Shown: positions 23,030-36,592, counted from the first letter of the stretch. The stretch is 64,000 nucleotides of DNA from Siphonodentalium dalli (GCA_032622095.1 CP136069.1:71075319-71139318), one strand, 5' to 3'. The notes: generated by a model not told the origin, from the sequence alone. Made by a program: numbers and translations.

Positions 23030-24950
23030 TTACTGATTGAATATGAATCGTTTGGTTCTTAGGATATACTTTTGTACTTCTCTGAAAGTGGTTATATTAT
23101 CGTCATGTAACAGTTCAGTGGAACCACGGAGTAGCACCTCGGTTGTAATGTTGCAAAGGCCAGACACTGTGGTTAGTAATGAAGATCTTTGTGAGTCGTA
23201 TCTTTCGCATTCGAGTAAATAATGTTCGGTATCCTCTAGCTCACCGCAAGCGCACATGGGTTGGTCAGAAACAAAATTTGAATAGGTGTGGTAATTTAAG
23301 TGGCTACAGTGCAGTCTAAGTCGAGAGTGCAAAACCTGCGCATCGCGTGTATAGGCATAATAAAACCATTTAGGGATACTGTTCATGTTAGAATTCAATG
23401 ACTTTGAGAATGTCACTATTGAATCCATGGCAATCCTGCTTGTGTCAAGGTTATTCCACAAAGTGGTTGTCGATGGAAGGCAGGATCTTCTGTGATATTC
23501 ATTATCGAAAACTGGAACCATGAAACAATTGCCTTGTCTGGTGACACGTCCCGATATCTGACTGTGAGTTGGAGGTACTAAAGTTCTTAGATATATTGGT
23601 GCATGGCCATACACCATCTTGTAGAATAGCTTCAGTTTGTATTTTTCACGTCGTGATTTTAAAGTTTCCCAACCAGTTTCTGCTAGGAGTGTCGACTTAC
23701 TGACATACCTAGTGGCACCCGTTACGATGCGATCTGCTTCATACTGTATATTTTCAATAGCATCAGATTCCTGTTGCACACAACCATCCCACACTACACA
23801 ATAATATTCAAGAACTGATCGAATCAGAGTGAAGTAACATTTTTCAAGACTAGCTCTGTCAAGATAAAATCGATATTTTCTTAGTAGGGAAATACGTTTC
23901 CTGGCAGTATTCGTCATTTCATTGATGTGGGGACCCCAGCAACCATCTTTACTCAAAATAACACCGAGGTGCTTGTGTGAATTGACTACCTTAATGGGCT
24001 GTTGATTCATAGTCAGAGTTGGGTGGCTTAGAGTATTGCGTTTTCGAGTACACGTTAATGCCTCTGTCTTAAGTTCATTGAATTTAACGAGCCATGTGGA
24101 GGACCATTCTTCGAGTCGTATAATATCATGTTGCATCATAATTGCCCCAGTGTTAGGGTCATCGGTTGACAGCGCAATCGAAGTGTCGTCGGCAAAAAGA
24201 CGAATATTACATGTCATGTTGTCAACAATGTCGTTAATAAACATAAGAAATAGGATAGGACCCTATATCTACCCTTGGGGCACTCCTGCAGTTATTTACC
24301 CCCACGTTGATTGGCCAGAGCGTAGTATTACACACTGTTGGCGATCGGAAAGGTATGATTTGAACCAACACAACATATTATCGCGAATTCCTATTGCATG
24401 AAGGTTAAAAAGTAGACCCTCGTGCCAGACTTTATCAAACGCTTTACTTATGTCAAAGAATACTAATCGAATGTCGCGCCCTTCGTCCAAAGATTTACTA
24501 ATTTTGTCAAATATGTCACATAGTTGATAGGCAGTTGAGTCGGCGGGAACAAACCCGGACTGACGTTTAGTTAGAATATTATTCGATTGGAGATATGCCA
24601 TAAGGTGTTTAGCGATGCATTTTTCAAATAACTTGCTTATACAGCTTAAAAGTGAGATTGGCCGGTAATTCGCCGGATTGGTTCGGTCTCCTTTTTATGT
24701 ATTGGTACAACGTTTGCGCGTTTCCATTGCGGAGGAAAGTATGATTCTTGGATAAAACGGTTGAAGATTTTGGAAAGAGGCTTACTTAAGCTTGTGCAGT
24801 TCTTTAACAGACGTGGGCTAATAAGATCAGGTCCAGATGCCTTATCAGGTTGGAGTTCTTTTATAGCATTATAAACTTCCAGCTCGGTTATATTTATATC
24901 ACTCAGTGTGCACGTGGTCAGATTAGGGCCATCCGGTATATTTTATACAA
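23030..24950 (-). pseudogene. 5'-truncated Jockey/CR1-type LINE reverse transcriptase
   Basis: Read on the minus strand, this is the reverse-transcriptase part of a non-LTR retrotransposon. Blocks in order are LQPDKASGPD, VVPIHKK, the NYRPISLLS block, LVFFDISKAFDKVWH, GVPQG, and the catalytic FADDT, followed by a C-terminal region ending in a CACGELEDTEHYLLEC zinc-knuckle-like motif. A one-base deletion in an A-run (24692-24696) shifts the frame after HKK. Three in-frame stops (24296-24298, 24269-24271, 24263-24265) flank GVPQG. The remaining 404 codons to the terminal stop are open. The endonuclease domain and any first ORF are absent, so the copy is 5'-truncated and dead. Confidence 0.88.
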
Positions 24951-25174
24951 ACCACATTTAACGCTCACCCGTTCTGAGTGTCGAGACTGAGATATTTTGG
25001 AACAGACGGATCGAACATACGTACGGTACATGTATGTAAAATTGTCAGCGCATCGACGAAGCTTCCCACATATATTCGGGAGTATCGCTATCTTCCAGAT
25101 CGACGATGCTTCCCGAATATATGCGGGAATATCGCTATCTTCCAGATAATTAAGTTTCTCTTAAATTGACTTAA

Positions 25175-25990
25175 TGCAGGCGAAGTGGGTTCATGCGAAA
25201 TAATATGTAAATCAACTATCAACAACAACTACATGTACATGATAACATAGATCGACTTTGTTTTCATTCTCGTTTATAAAATCTCTCATATAATGAACAT
25301 TAATGTTGCAGTAACTGTAGCCAAACGTTGTTACAGTGGAATTGGCTGATAATATTCCAATAAGATACCAAAATTTAATAAAAACTTCACGGTAAACAAT
25401 GGAAATGGCCAAAGCACTGAAAAATATTCTAGAATTCATATTCAGACTAAAATATATATAGTTTAACTTACTGTACGATTGGCGGTGTTTGTTGACAAAT
25501 AGATTTTGTTTAGATAGCAATGGTTTCAACACGCATCATTGTGGGAGAATAGTATATAATGAATATAAGAACAAAGTTTATGTTCTTATTAGTGGTGATG
25601 TTTAACCCTTTACCCAACAGAAGGGCCCTGTGCCAATGCATTCTCTTATATATGCGAGTCGACCATAGGTCGCCTCGCATATATAAGAGAATGCATTGGC
25701 TTAACACATTAAAAATTATAAAATTGTTAAAGAATGTAAGAAAAAATGGCCAATGCATTCTCTTATATATGCGAGGCGACCTCGACTCGCATATATAAGA
25801 GAATGCATTGGCACAGGGCATAACTGTAACCATCACAATGTGGTCAATGAGCCGGTTCCAATGATATCCATATTTGCATGGTTTTATTGAGACAGACCGA
25901 AGATATTTTAGGCTGTTGAAGCTTTATTTGGCCGGTTTTGGCCGGTTTGTTGGGTAAAGGGTTAACCCATTGCGAGTGCATTCGGTCCCT
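25175..25990. mobile_element. TTAA-type MITE, family 2, carrying a nested MITE
   Basis: The left part (GGCGAAGTGGGTTCATGCG) and right part (ACCCATTGCGAGTGCATTC then GGTCCCT) match the family 2 copy at 497. Internal ATATAAGAACAAAGT is interrupted at GTGATGTTTAA by the element at 25606. Confidence 0.65.
25606..25961. mobile_element. TTAA-flanked MITE with two long hairpins
   Basis: TTAA|CCCTTTACCCAACA at the left and TTGTTGGGTAAAGGG|TTAA at the right give intact terminal repeats and target duplication. Inside are two hairpins (25632-25700 and 25749-25812) whose stems start GCCAATGCATTCTCTTATAT; the second has a 27-bp perfect stem. Confidence 0.85.
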
Positions 25991-26122
25991 TTTAGAAAGG
26001 GTGATATTATTCAATGCGACCAATATTTTTATTTCCGATATTTCAAATAGAAGAGACGGAACAGTAATGATAGAGCCATTATATTAAATACATTATCGAA
26101 CTAATATTCTTTATATTTGCAG

Positions 26123-26308
26123 TAAAGTGCGATTCACCTCCGAGAGTTGAACATGCATCGACAGATTCTCCGAAAGGAAAGAAAACGTATCACGCGGGAG
26201 ACCAGCTGCTGTACACTTGTAACTTCGGCTACCAGCGCCATGGGAAGCAACCACGGGCCATGTGTCAGAGTGATGGGAGTTGGGTCAGTCCGGACATCTC
26301 GTGTCGAG
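26123..26308 (+). CDS. CCP domain exon 1 (first recognised)
   Basis: This 186-nt phase 1-1 exon codes for one complete CCP module. It follows a TTTGCAG acceptor and ends at CGAG|GTTAGT. The module begins KCDSPPRVEHA, has Cys2 in YTCNFGYQ, Cys3 in MCQSDGSW and Cys4 in SCR, so all four cysteines and the signature Trp are present. The phase-1 entry (two bases completing a codon begun upstream) shows that at least one earlier exon exists. None was recognised in the preceding 26 kb, which is dominated by repeats. The region between Cys1 and Cys2 is Lys/His rich. Confidence 0.88.
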
Positions 26309-28773
26309 GTTAGTGATTGATTGAAATGTTGATGTTTGGAGTATCTGAGTGAACGTTTGAGGGCAAGACCCAGCCTAGTTTGAGGACACCAAGCAACCAG
26401 CTTTTTATGCAATGTAAACACAACTAAGCGCTAAAACCTGTAATGAAGAAAAAAGTTAGTCAATATCACTAACATAGCCACAGGATGACTAACTTAGCTT
26501 AGTCATAATGACTAAGGCCTAACAATAGTCACAATGACTAGGGTGATGTTAGTCATAACATAAGGAACGGTTAGTCAACACGACGAATTAGGCGAATGGA
26601 CTACAATTGTGTTAGTCAAAATGACCAGGAGTGAATCACAAAGACTAACTTTTCTGAGTCACTGAGATGGTGAACATGTAATTTGGTTGATATTGTGTGC
26701 AAATAATTTCTATAGTCAACCAGATGATATATTATCCAGAATCAGAGACCGAATTGAAAGTAGGACACACTTTCAATCCATTCTCTAAAACACAGCTTTC
26801 AGTACTGGTCTATTGAGAAGTATAACAATCGTCTGTTTAACTTGTTCGTTTTTTCGAAATGTCTTTGGTGTCATGGAATAAGAACAGTTTTATAGCCTTT
26901 GGTGGGAGGGAAGTTTTCATATATATGCCATTATATCCTCCCATCGCATTCGTTCAATTATAGATCCAATAGAGATGCGATAAAATTCAAATTGAATATG
27001 AGCAATGAATATTGAGCATCATTCAATACAGTGTTGCAATTAGTTATTGTTGATATAACTTAGTCACTATGACTAACACTAGAGTTTAGTCATAGTAACT
27101 CGCTGAAATGTGTTGGATAGCCAAAATGATCCCAAACGCTTGTGACTAACCATAAATTAGTCATATTAATATTGACCCGAATTTGTTCTCAGGGTTGAGT
27201 CAATACTATATAAAACTTCTACGGGTGTAATTTAAATGGCAGTAAAATGTATACTACTATAATCGGAAATGTAAATATATACTACTGCTTTGTTGATGTT
27301 GCAACAAATCAGTGGTATGGGAAAGAAGAAGGTGTCTTATTCTATATAAGCGAAATCATTTATTGTTATGGGTGAACACATGTAATTGTCATACTTGTTA
27401 AGTGTATCGCCTATTAGTGTATAATCTAATTTAATTACTGCTGTATATATAACACGCATGTGTATATGAAATGAACAATGATTAATGTGATACCCAAAGT
27501 TGTGTACATAGAGTATATACGTTTTGCTTGTTTCACTGTTATGTGACTTGTGCAATAAATCAATCAATAAAAAAAAAATCAATTAATATTATTGCACATG
27601 AGCAGCATGACCTACTGGCCATCTTCCTGCTGCCCCTGAATAAATAGTACAATACGAAAATATGATGGCATATGTAAATTCAGGTTTGCTGGTTAGTGTT
27701 AATTATAAATACTATATATTGACATTTTAAATGAAAGTGGTATGAATTATGATATTAAGAGTAGATATCCTATATAATTTTATGATTGATGAACAAGTTA
27801 GAAAAAATATTCGAAACAATATTGGGATATCTGCTACAGCCCTGTCATATATATTTTGAAGCAAAATAGACTGGTCATGGGAAATCAGTAAATGGTGTAT
27901 TCTGGTGACAATATATTGTCGTTCATAATTTGCTTCATCATACATAATATTTCCATGTTGACAATTCACGAACGCGCCGAGCATGACACATGTGGATTTT
28001 CCCTATAGTCTGAAACGAGTTTATATCCAAACAATGGCGGGAGATCAAGGCGGGGTATTAAGCCTGTTCTCAATGAAAGCCCGCATATTATCTGCTTAGA
28101 ATATTACTTCTTTTAGGTAGATAATCTGCTCAGAATTGCATCCTTTTGAGTGGATAATGTGTTGATAATGAAAGCATTTAGTCACAATATCGACTCATAA
28201 TGAGGCCTGTACTAGCAGATTATGTGCGGACAATGGCACAAGTTGGCCAACTCACGACTGTTTAGGCATACGCTCATTAACATGTGGTTACACTGTAGCC
28301 CGCACCATAAAGCGAAATAACGGGTATGAGTCCATTGTCTGCTTATATCAGAATCAAATAATCGCATTATGTACCTATTTCACATTATAGGTCGATTATG
28401 TGCGTATTTGCGCGAGGATATGTTGGGTTATTGGCTTTCGTCAGCCGTTCACATTTTGTGCAAAAAGTGGTGTAGACTGTAAAACGTGTGTTGAAAAGTT
28501 GAAAAAAGGCACGGCTCGGATAGTACTTCTACATGACAAAAGATGCAAGGAGGTTGGTTTTCACGATCTTAAGATTTAGTGCAATTATTATGTAGCAAAT
28601 TTAGTGGGCGTGGCCAAAAGTTAACACCGAGGCCTATGTTCCTTCTAACAATGCGTACACTGTGGGGGAGGCGCTCGCAATAGACTACTGTAACTGTATA
28701 ATAGCCAGTGTATATTAACTGAGAATAAATTAATAATTAATTTGAAAATTTATATTTTTCACTTATTTTTCAG
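26309..28773 (+). other. CCP gene intron after exon 1
   Basis: Contains many TTAGTCA/TGACTAA motifs (26448-26665 and 27056-27165) and a family C repeat copy (28071-28435). No exon recognised. Confidence 0.7.
28071..28435. repeat. Dispersed repeat family C, copy 2
   Basis: Same ordered blocks as the copy at 18421. A shorter fragment is at 41795-41930 and an inverted one at 15560-15665. Its ends carry GAGGATATGTTGG-like sequence. Confidence 0.75.
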
Positions 28774-28947
28774 CTAGGAACTGTGGATATCCCGGAGAGG
28801 TAGATAACGGGTGGATGGACGGGTACGAATATAACTACCCTCACCGCGTGACCTACCACTGTAACGAGGGGTACGAGCTGCAGGGTAAACCATATCGGGA
28901 ATGCCAAGCGAACGGGGAGTGGTCGGGAACGCTCCCGAGGTGCGAAG
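28774..28947 (+). CDS. CCP domain exon 2
   Basis: This 174-nt phase 1-1 exon follows a pyrimidine-rich acceptor (TTATTTTTCAG) and ends at GAAG|GTAAGT, a consensus donor. It encodes a canonical CCP module: Cys1 in NCGYPGEVDNG, Cys2 in YHCNEGYEL, Cys3 in ECQANGEWSG and Cys4 in PRCE. The GY after Cys2 and the NG..W before Cys4 are textbook CCP residues. Together with the previous exon it gives an open linker of three residues (G-A-R) between the modules. Confidence 0.92.
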
Positions 28948-29953
28948 GTAAGTCCTCATGCAATTGATAATCTGGAACGTGGCTGGAGGGCCTACGTTTG
29001 GGAGTTGTCCAACTTTGAATTTCCAAATGCACTCCCTGAACGACACCAAAGGTATTAGAAATTGACTTTGCTCCCCACCTGTTGGGATGTAACTTTTTCC
29101 ACCCAACAACCCTATATATATTTGGAAATTTGCAACTGGCTGGTATTTCAGTTCGCAAATTAACCGCAAATATGACAAAATTCTAGTTTTGGTCAAAACA
29201 CAACGTATTTCACACTACATATTTCCAATACATGCCCGAAGTATCAGGCTATCATATTAATTCCAACCTAGTTCTTGTCGGTAATTTTAAACAGGTGCGT
29301 TTTTAGATTTGAAATTATCGAAATCGTAAGGGGGAGTGAGACACTTTCGAATCCCATGTCGCCACATTCCTGCAGAGAGTCAGCATTTCAGTTTAGCCCT
29401 TTCTTTACTAAATACTCTTTGGCGAGTACTTCCTGAGAAAATAAGTTCAACAATATCGCAACATATCCCACAAATGAATAGGAATCTTTCCGCCCTTGTA
29501 ATAATTATCTTCTCGTCCATCTGCTTATATTACCCGAGCATCACCCCAGAAGCATAATAGACCGTTCTAATGTATACTTGTATAACTGATTGAGAGAATC
29601 CATTTAGTAAAAAAAGGGATAAAATATACTTATTTGTCAATTATTACGAGAATTAGTAATTTGAAACTGTCAAATCGAAAAGTCGAAATTACTCTGATCA
29701 TTTGATTTTCTAACCAATATTTGGTGTAAATTAAGTTATTTTAGGGTCAAACATTTCCTAAATGTACTTTTCGTCAAATCTTAGACTCATCTGATATCAT
29801 AGGGGCGTTATGTCAGAATTGTCCAGCAGTTGTAGAGGCTATGCTACAATCAAGAGGGAAGCAAATTTAAATGTTGGAAAGCTGGTCATGTTGGGGGAGG
29901 TGCAGTTGACACAATTCGAAGTCTAACAAGTTAGTACAAGGATATTCACTTCA

Positions 29954-30382
29954 AGGAACCGAAGGCCTTCGCAGTGGGTAAATGCGCGACAAATACACAA
30001 GTCTGTAAAATACCACCGATAAGATGAACAGGCATGGATAAATAGATCAACTTTGTTCTTATATGCATTAATGATTGTTCTCCAATAACGAAATGATGCG
30101 TGTTTATACCATTGTTATGTGAACAAAACTGTTACAGTGATTCGTCAATAAACAACGCTAATCGTGCGGTGAGTTCAAGTTCTTATTAAACTTTGGTATT
30201 TGATTGGACTAATTGGGATTTTATCGTTAATTCCACTGATTATATTAAAATTATTTTGACATGCGAAATGGAATTATTGGAGAGTAATTCTTAACAATGA
30301 AAATAATCTATGTTTTCATGTAATCGTTGATGATAGTTGTTTTACATATGTTTATGTTAATTCGCATTTTAATTGAGTGTCT
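29954..30382. mobile_element. TTAA-type MITE, family 2 (diverged copy)
   Basis: The left end AGGAACCGAAGGCCTTCGC with GTGGGTAAATGCGCG matches family 2. The right end is AATTGAGTGTCT|TTAA. The left TTAA has mutated to TTCA. Confidence 0.5.
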
Positions 30383-33234
30383 TTAATTACCCAAATGGGT
30401 CGATGAGTTCCATTATCTGTTAGTTTAGAGGTCTTTGGATGCACATAATACGCACACGATTATATAGCGAAATATACTTAATCGGGTTCAAAGATTAGAT
30501 AGCGATTGATATTCAAACGGATTAACAGGTGCCACGCGATGTTAGTATTGCACTTCGAAATTAATATTCTGATCTAATCGGAAGGGTGATAACTCTGTAT
30601 AGAAGGTACTTTGACGAAATAACGGAGATCTGTATGAAAGAATTTACAACACAACAATCGATGAATTTTCGTTAAACATCAATAATCCTAGCGTCAATCT
30701 AAAGCTCGCGTGTTATTGCGATTTATTATCAATTGCTATCTAATCGCGAACCCCCATTAAGTATCGTTCGTTGTCATATCGTGTGCGTATTACCTGTTGC
30801 GTGATGTGAACGATTTAAAAAAAACTGTTATCTCTATAAAACATTCAAGAACATAAATATTTAAAAATATTTTAATAAATTTCGTGTTGTTTATTCGAGA
30901 GCAACCATAATCAAGATTGCTATTTCGATTGTTTTGCAAGAACCAGGAACATGTTAATTTTAGAAAAAAAGCGCTAAGTTTTATCAACTGAACCACTTTC
31001 CCCAATCGTCACCCTCGTCGAATCGACTTACCTATTGCAGACTCGTCTGTACACAGTCACCATATTGCCGACGGACTACTTTAAATTTAAATATCCCGAG
31101 GGTTGTCGGAGTAGAACGAACTATTTTTTAGTTCCGTAAACTGGGAATTCCCAAATCTATTTCTGCCTTCATGCCGGCGGTGTTTGTATTTCTCCTATTC
31201 GTGTAACAATTTTTAGCGAATATAATTGATAATAGCTCCGATACCGGTTTGATTTGTTGTGAAATTGTGTGAATATGTTCCCATTGCCATCGTGTTTCTT
31301 TTACGAAAATTTCACAACAACACTCTATAATACAAAATCCTATAAACACGGGATCGTCAATAAATTCAATGACAATAAATTATTGACATTGCTGGTAAGG
31401 TATTGATATTTCAAGTCATGGTATTTTAAATTACAAAATATGCCTAACGTGTTGAAAAATTCCACATAATCCAGACTAGATTAAAATATGTATGCCAAAT
31501 TCAATCAGAAAATGTTCTGAATAAGAGGGAAGCTGCCAACACTCAAAGCTTGGGATCAAGAATGGCTGAGAAAAAATTATGCAGTACCAGTTGTTGTTGT
31601 TGTTGTTGATGATGATGATGTTCCCCCGTTGATTTGTCGAGGCACCTCTGGTAGAGTAGAATTAGTTGTCGTCCTGAAGAATACTCCTCCACGAATATTT
31701 TGAATATTGCGACACTCGTTGATCCTCAAAACAAGCTGCACATCCGTAGCATTATATATATGAGTATTTACAACGATACACCTTACGGTCTGGAAGTATA
31801 CTGTATATTAGTAAGTGGCAGCCTATGGATTACACTGTGACCGTTGTCGGTGGATTTTATAGAGATGTTCTCAGCTGCAAAGTTCTATGTGGTTGGTTGT
31901 AGGTTCGTCAAATTTGTACTCCAACTAGAGCGATCGACTGTAGTGTCGACCAGATAGTGTCATGTGTTGAGAAGATGAGACTAGTACAGTCGGATTCCAG
32001 CAATAGTATTGTTCGCCAGTGCCAGAAGAGTGACACAAAGAGAAACACATTATATCGTCAGTCAAGAAGTTGAAACTAACGCAAAAACAAAATCCCCCAA
32101 TAATATTTTGGCAAAGCTGAAAGCATAACCCCTATGTCAGTCGAGAACTGCAAACAAAATTGACCAAATGCCCTCTGTGTCAAGTTTTTTAATAATTGAC
32201 GGAACAATGTAGGATACAAGTTCAGATAAAGTTTTGCATGTTGCGAAAAAAGTCGTGAGGGAGATAATTCCACAAAAAAGTAAGACGGACCTCATAATTG
32301 CAAGTGCATGGGTTACATTGGTACTAAATATACTATATAAACTATATAAAACTATATAAACAAATTTGACAAACAAATGTAGGAATAAAATCTCTTACAA
32401 AATTATGCACGTGACGGTCATGACCACAATTTAGAAGAAAACTAGTTTTCACCCTTATTTGAACTGATTGTAAATATTTTGCCCCTCAATTATGTGTATT
32501 ACCTAAATTCAGAAAATACGCAATGTGGAACATATTGAGAACCTGGTGTGGATTGAACAGCGGTGGGATCTCAAACCTATCTACCCCTTCACATTAGAAA
32601 ATGCCATTAAATGGCATACATTGTTAAGTATAATGTACATGTAGCTTGGGGTGGAAGTGATCCATCATACTGCCATTCAACTCAACTTGGCCCGGACCTC
32701 TCGTTTCATGTATCTTTCCATCTCCGACTGAATGTCCTCGGAATAAACTGTTTTTTGCAGTCTCATAAACTTGACTCATGTAAAAGACTAAAACTCTAGC
32801 GAGTAATATACAATGACAGAAAACCTGGACTTGACAATCAATGACATGAGGTCAGCAATATCATGGTACTACATGTATTACCCAGTATATACTTGAGAAG
32901 AAAGTCCCAATATTTGTCTCCAAGTTTATCATCAACATTAATTACTTTAGCCAGCAACAGCAAGGTTATCACATTGCATGCAGGTAATGGTCACAGGATA
33001 ATTGGATAGTTGGGTTTTTAGCCCTTCAAGAATTGGTTCAAGAATATCATCTATCTTTTCATATTTATGAATGTTTGGTAACCTTTCGCACAATTCCAAA
33101 TATATATTTGGCCTATCTGGATTTTTCCAGGACTAATTGACTATTTCTGAACTGCAGGCATTGCTGTAGTTGCTTGATGGCGGCAGGAGTACATGTTGAA
33201 TTTTTCTTACATTAAAACATGTAGGGGCCCATTC

Positions 33235-33995
33235 ATATCATTTATCATTCAATATGACTATGTTATGCGGCTAAGAAAAAGTATCGTTGGTGACAATGAG
33301 GCATGTATTTTCTGTGAAAGAGGAAATAATTAAAGTTCTGAGAATTTTCATTGGATATTACCTTGGATATCTCCCCTCCCCACCTGAATTGTTTTTACCT
33401 CAACATCAGTTAATCTTATTTTATCATTCAATACATGATGACTATGCGAATAAGAAAAACTATCATTGGTGACAAGCAAGCATGTCTTTTCTTCGGCCGA
33501 GGCGTTAATAGTTTGGAAATTTGTGTAGACTATTGAAAAATTTAGGCGGTGGTAGGGCAGGCGGGGTTTTCGGAGGGGGGGGGGGGGTGAGATAAACTGG
33601 GTAATTTGAACTAATTTCCAATCTGTAATGACTCTGCTGATGAAAAAACATACCGGTACTTACTTGTCACCATGGATATATTTTCTTAGTCGAATTGTCA
33701 TATTGAATGATAAAATTAGACTAACTGTCAAGGTAAGATAAATTCAGAGGGGGGGGGTAAACTAGCTAAATTTTAAGTAAAATTCTTCAAACTTTAATTA
33801 TTGCCTCTTTCACAGAAATCACATGCCTCTTTGACACCGATGATGGGGTGGGGGAATAATCTGGGTAATTTAATTTTCAACAAAAATAAATTCCGCACTG
33901 TATTAAATGGCTCTGCTGAAGATAAAACATACTTTGTTGTCACCAATGATAGTTTTTCCGAGTCACATACATTTAGTCATATTGAATGATAAAAT
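33235..33995. repeat. Large foldback with four copies of one motif and a central G-run
   Basis: TATCATTCAATATGACTA followed by a TAAGAAAAA...ATCATTGGTGACAA block occurs twice on the plus strand (33238, 33417) and twice inverted (33663-33719, 33932-33990). A run of about 14 G at 33576 lies near the centre. Open frames here are by-products. Confidence 0.7.
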
Positions 33996-34021
33996 GAGAG
34001 TATCTGGCTACTACATGTTAA

Positions 34022-34205
34022 CTCTTCTATGACGGGAGCTAGCTTCCTGAAATTTTGCGAAAACCATGTGCCAATGCATTTTCGTATGGTGCGAGTCTCC
34101 CATAAGGAGCCTCCCATTTATAAGAGAATACATTGGCCTAACAATATTTATACCTTGTAATTTTAAGCCACTGCATTCTCTTATATATATACAAGTCTCC
34201 CTTGT
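34022..34205. mobile_element. TTAA-type MITE, family 1 (right end lost)
   Basis: GTTAA|CTCTTCTATGACGGGAGC at the left, then GCGAAAACCATGTGCCAAT and the shared hairpin (34070-34137). The right terminal repeat is not recognisable. Confidence 0.6.
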
Positions 34206-35323
34206 ATTAAAGGATTACTATCCTCATGAAACAACAAAACTCTATCGGAAAGCCACCCCTATTGTGATCACAATGATCCAAGTCCCATAAAAATCGCGTA
34301 ATAAATAAGCCGAGAAATAAATAAATAATACCACCACCGGTTTTCGGCTATCTCCGTCGCAAAACCTCGCATGACGTCAAGCGAGGTAAACTAATTAAAA
34401 ACAGGGAATCGGAGTCGGAGTTAATTATGTCTACCTATATGGCGATGGAAAATCCGGAATCGAAATAAGCGCGTGAGTGTAATGGAATTACTGCGGGGCA
34501 TATCAATAGCATTGTGTACACATGGTGAATTGTCATCGCGCGGTGAGTTATCTTCACTTGTGATTTGTCTTAAGTGCTGTTTGGAAAGTTACGGTATTGT
34601 TTTGACAACAAATATAGAGGGGACGATTGAGCGGGGTAGATAACACTTTCGTATAAAGCTTATAAAACACGAGCCGGCATGTGAACTTTATTCGGGTGCA
34701 TGTTCGCGATGTTGTTTTAATTTTCCGTATATATGCCCCGAGTGTCCCGTATTTACAATCATTCATTCATTCTAGTGACTCTCAGTTAGGCATATGCTGT
34801 ATTCATTTCCAAACGATGTTCGTTTACGTGACATTTGGCAGGATTTATGTGGGAAACCCGTTGTGCAAAATCAGAAACCGATTACATATACCAAATACAG
34901 AGCGTTTAATTTGACGAGTCAGTCATGGTTACGAATACATACAATTGCAGTTAAAGTGGGGAGTATGTTGATGAATAATTCACGATGACAACTATTCTAA
35001 GTCGAGTCCCCATTTCCTTCACCATGGCTCAATAAAGAGCGTTCCATGTTAAGAGTTTTCCTAATATGGTACGAATAAAAAGAGTTTAATAAAGCGGAAA
35101 TTGCTATGACAATGATGGAAGGATATATAAAGCATGCATATCGGAAGTTCATGTACATGTATTGACCTGTATTGTTGTAATCAGTAAACAATCACTAGAA
35201 CAAATGTTCTAAGTCGAGTCCCTTTACCTTGACGTTCACTATTACGATATATTGCGAATAAAGAGCACTTGAATATGTGATTCCATATTAAACCGGATTA
35301 TTATCCCTCCTTCAAAAAGTGTT

Positions 35324-35434
35324 ATATAAGGATTAACTGTCATGTGGACTGTTTTTATGGAGATGTAACGGTGAGGTAAGTGGACATAACTTGTGTAAAA
35401 CCCGAAGGGTCCACATGACATTTAATCCTTATAT
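35324..35434. repeat. Hairpin with 26-bp arms
   Basis: ATATAAGGATTAACTGTCAT then GTGGAC at the left, and GTCCACATGACATTTAATCC then TTATAT at the right, pair with few mismatches around a loop of about 60 bases. Confidence 0.75.
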
Positions 35435-36592
35435 TTATATACATTTAGCGAAAAAGCCACGTTTGTAAATATATTTAAATCGAAAAGTGTATCGTGACAA
35501 GATCAGCCCAAAATACCCAATAGCACCCTTGGCAAAAGTTAATAGGAACAATTTCTCTTCATGTTGAAACCCGATGATGTATTAAGTCAATCCTGCGCGA
35601 GTCAAAATGCGCCCAAAGCATTACGCGTTCGTCTTTCCAAACCTAATGACGTATCGATGGTGTTATTAGCTTGGTGTCATGAGGCGTTGCGCATTCATCG
35701 AGAAATAACTGCAGCTAGCCACGTGGGCGCCGACCAATCAGAATGCTGGATTTAGTGATGACAACACTTAGTGTGTAAATATATATGATTGGATGTTTAA
35801 ACGAACCACGGCGAACATTTATATATTTTATAACCCTATTGTTATGCGTAATTGACACATAGAGGTCGATTTATGACCTGGATATTCAATAGACCGCATC
35901 GCTAGAGTGCTAATTTTATAGGCCAATAACCATGCATAGATGCAGTGAATTTCCATCAGTGACAGTCGGCTAGATTGTTTTGGGGTGGGGGAAGCAATAT
36001 TCCGAAATATATATAAACACCATATTGCCCAAATATATACATGATTCATAACCAAGGAAAAATGAACTTATCATATCATATTGGTAATGAATGACTTGAT
36101 TATAATTGATTAAATCCGACAGCAATAAACCAATTTTGTGTTGTTTTACCGCGTTACGATAAATTAAAACGAAACGCTCTTTATTGACACACGACTAATG
36201 GCATCTGGAAATTGGAATGTTTACGAGATGATAATTGCCTAATAACTGTGCAAGTCTTCGCGTATATATGCAATCTTGATATGCATATATAATATAACTT
36301 GGACTATTCCGGTAACGAAAAAATATATATAAACACGAGCACGCGTTTATATAGATAAATGCGCGCAAAACTGAATAATATACGGGCATGGCTTTATGGT
36401 AACAACACATCGCGATACATATAATAATAGTAATAATAACACGATAAAGACATTTAATTACGAGAAAGGCGATGTTTTCGGCGAAGTTTTGCATTCGCAG
36501 TGTGATAACGCGACAATCTTCAAAGGCCGCGATCGACTACATGCAAACTTAAAATACTGCCGTCGCGTATCTATGCGTTGTCACTGAGTTAC

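Noticed and set aside
26134-26421. Minus-strand 95-codon frame
   Set aside because: Antisense shadow of the first CCP exon.
28774-29196. Minus-strand frames of 140 and 101 codons
   Set aside because: They are antisense shadows of the CCP exon at 28774-28947.
32076-32376. Minus-strand hydrophobic frames
   Set aside because: AT-rich sequence giving Phe/Leu/Ile runs; no domain, start context or splice logic.
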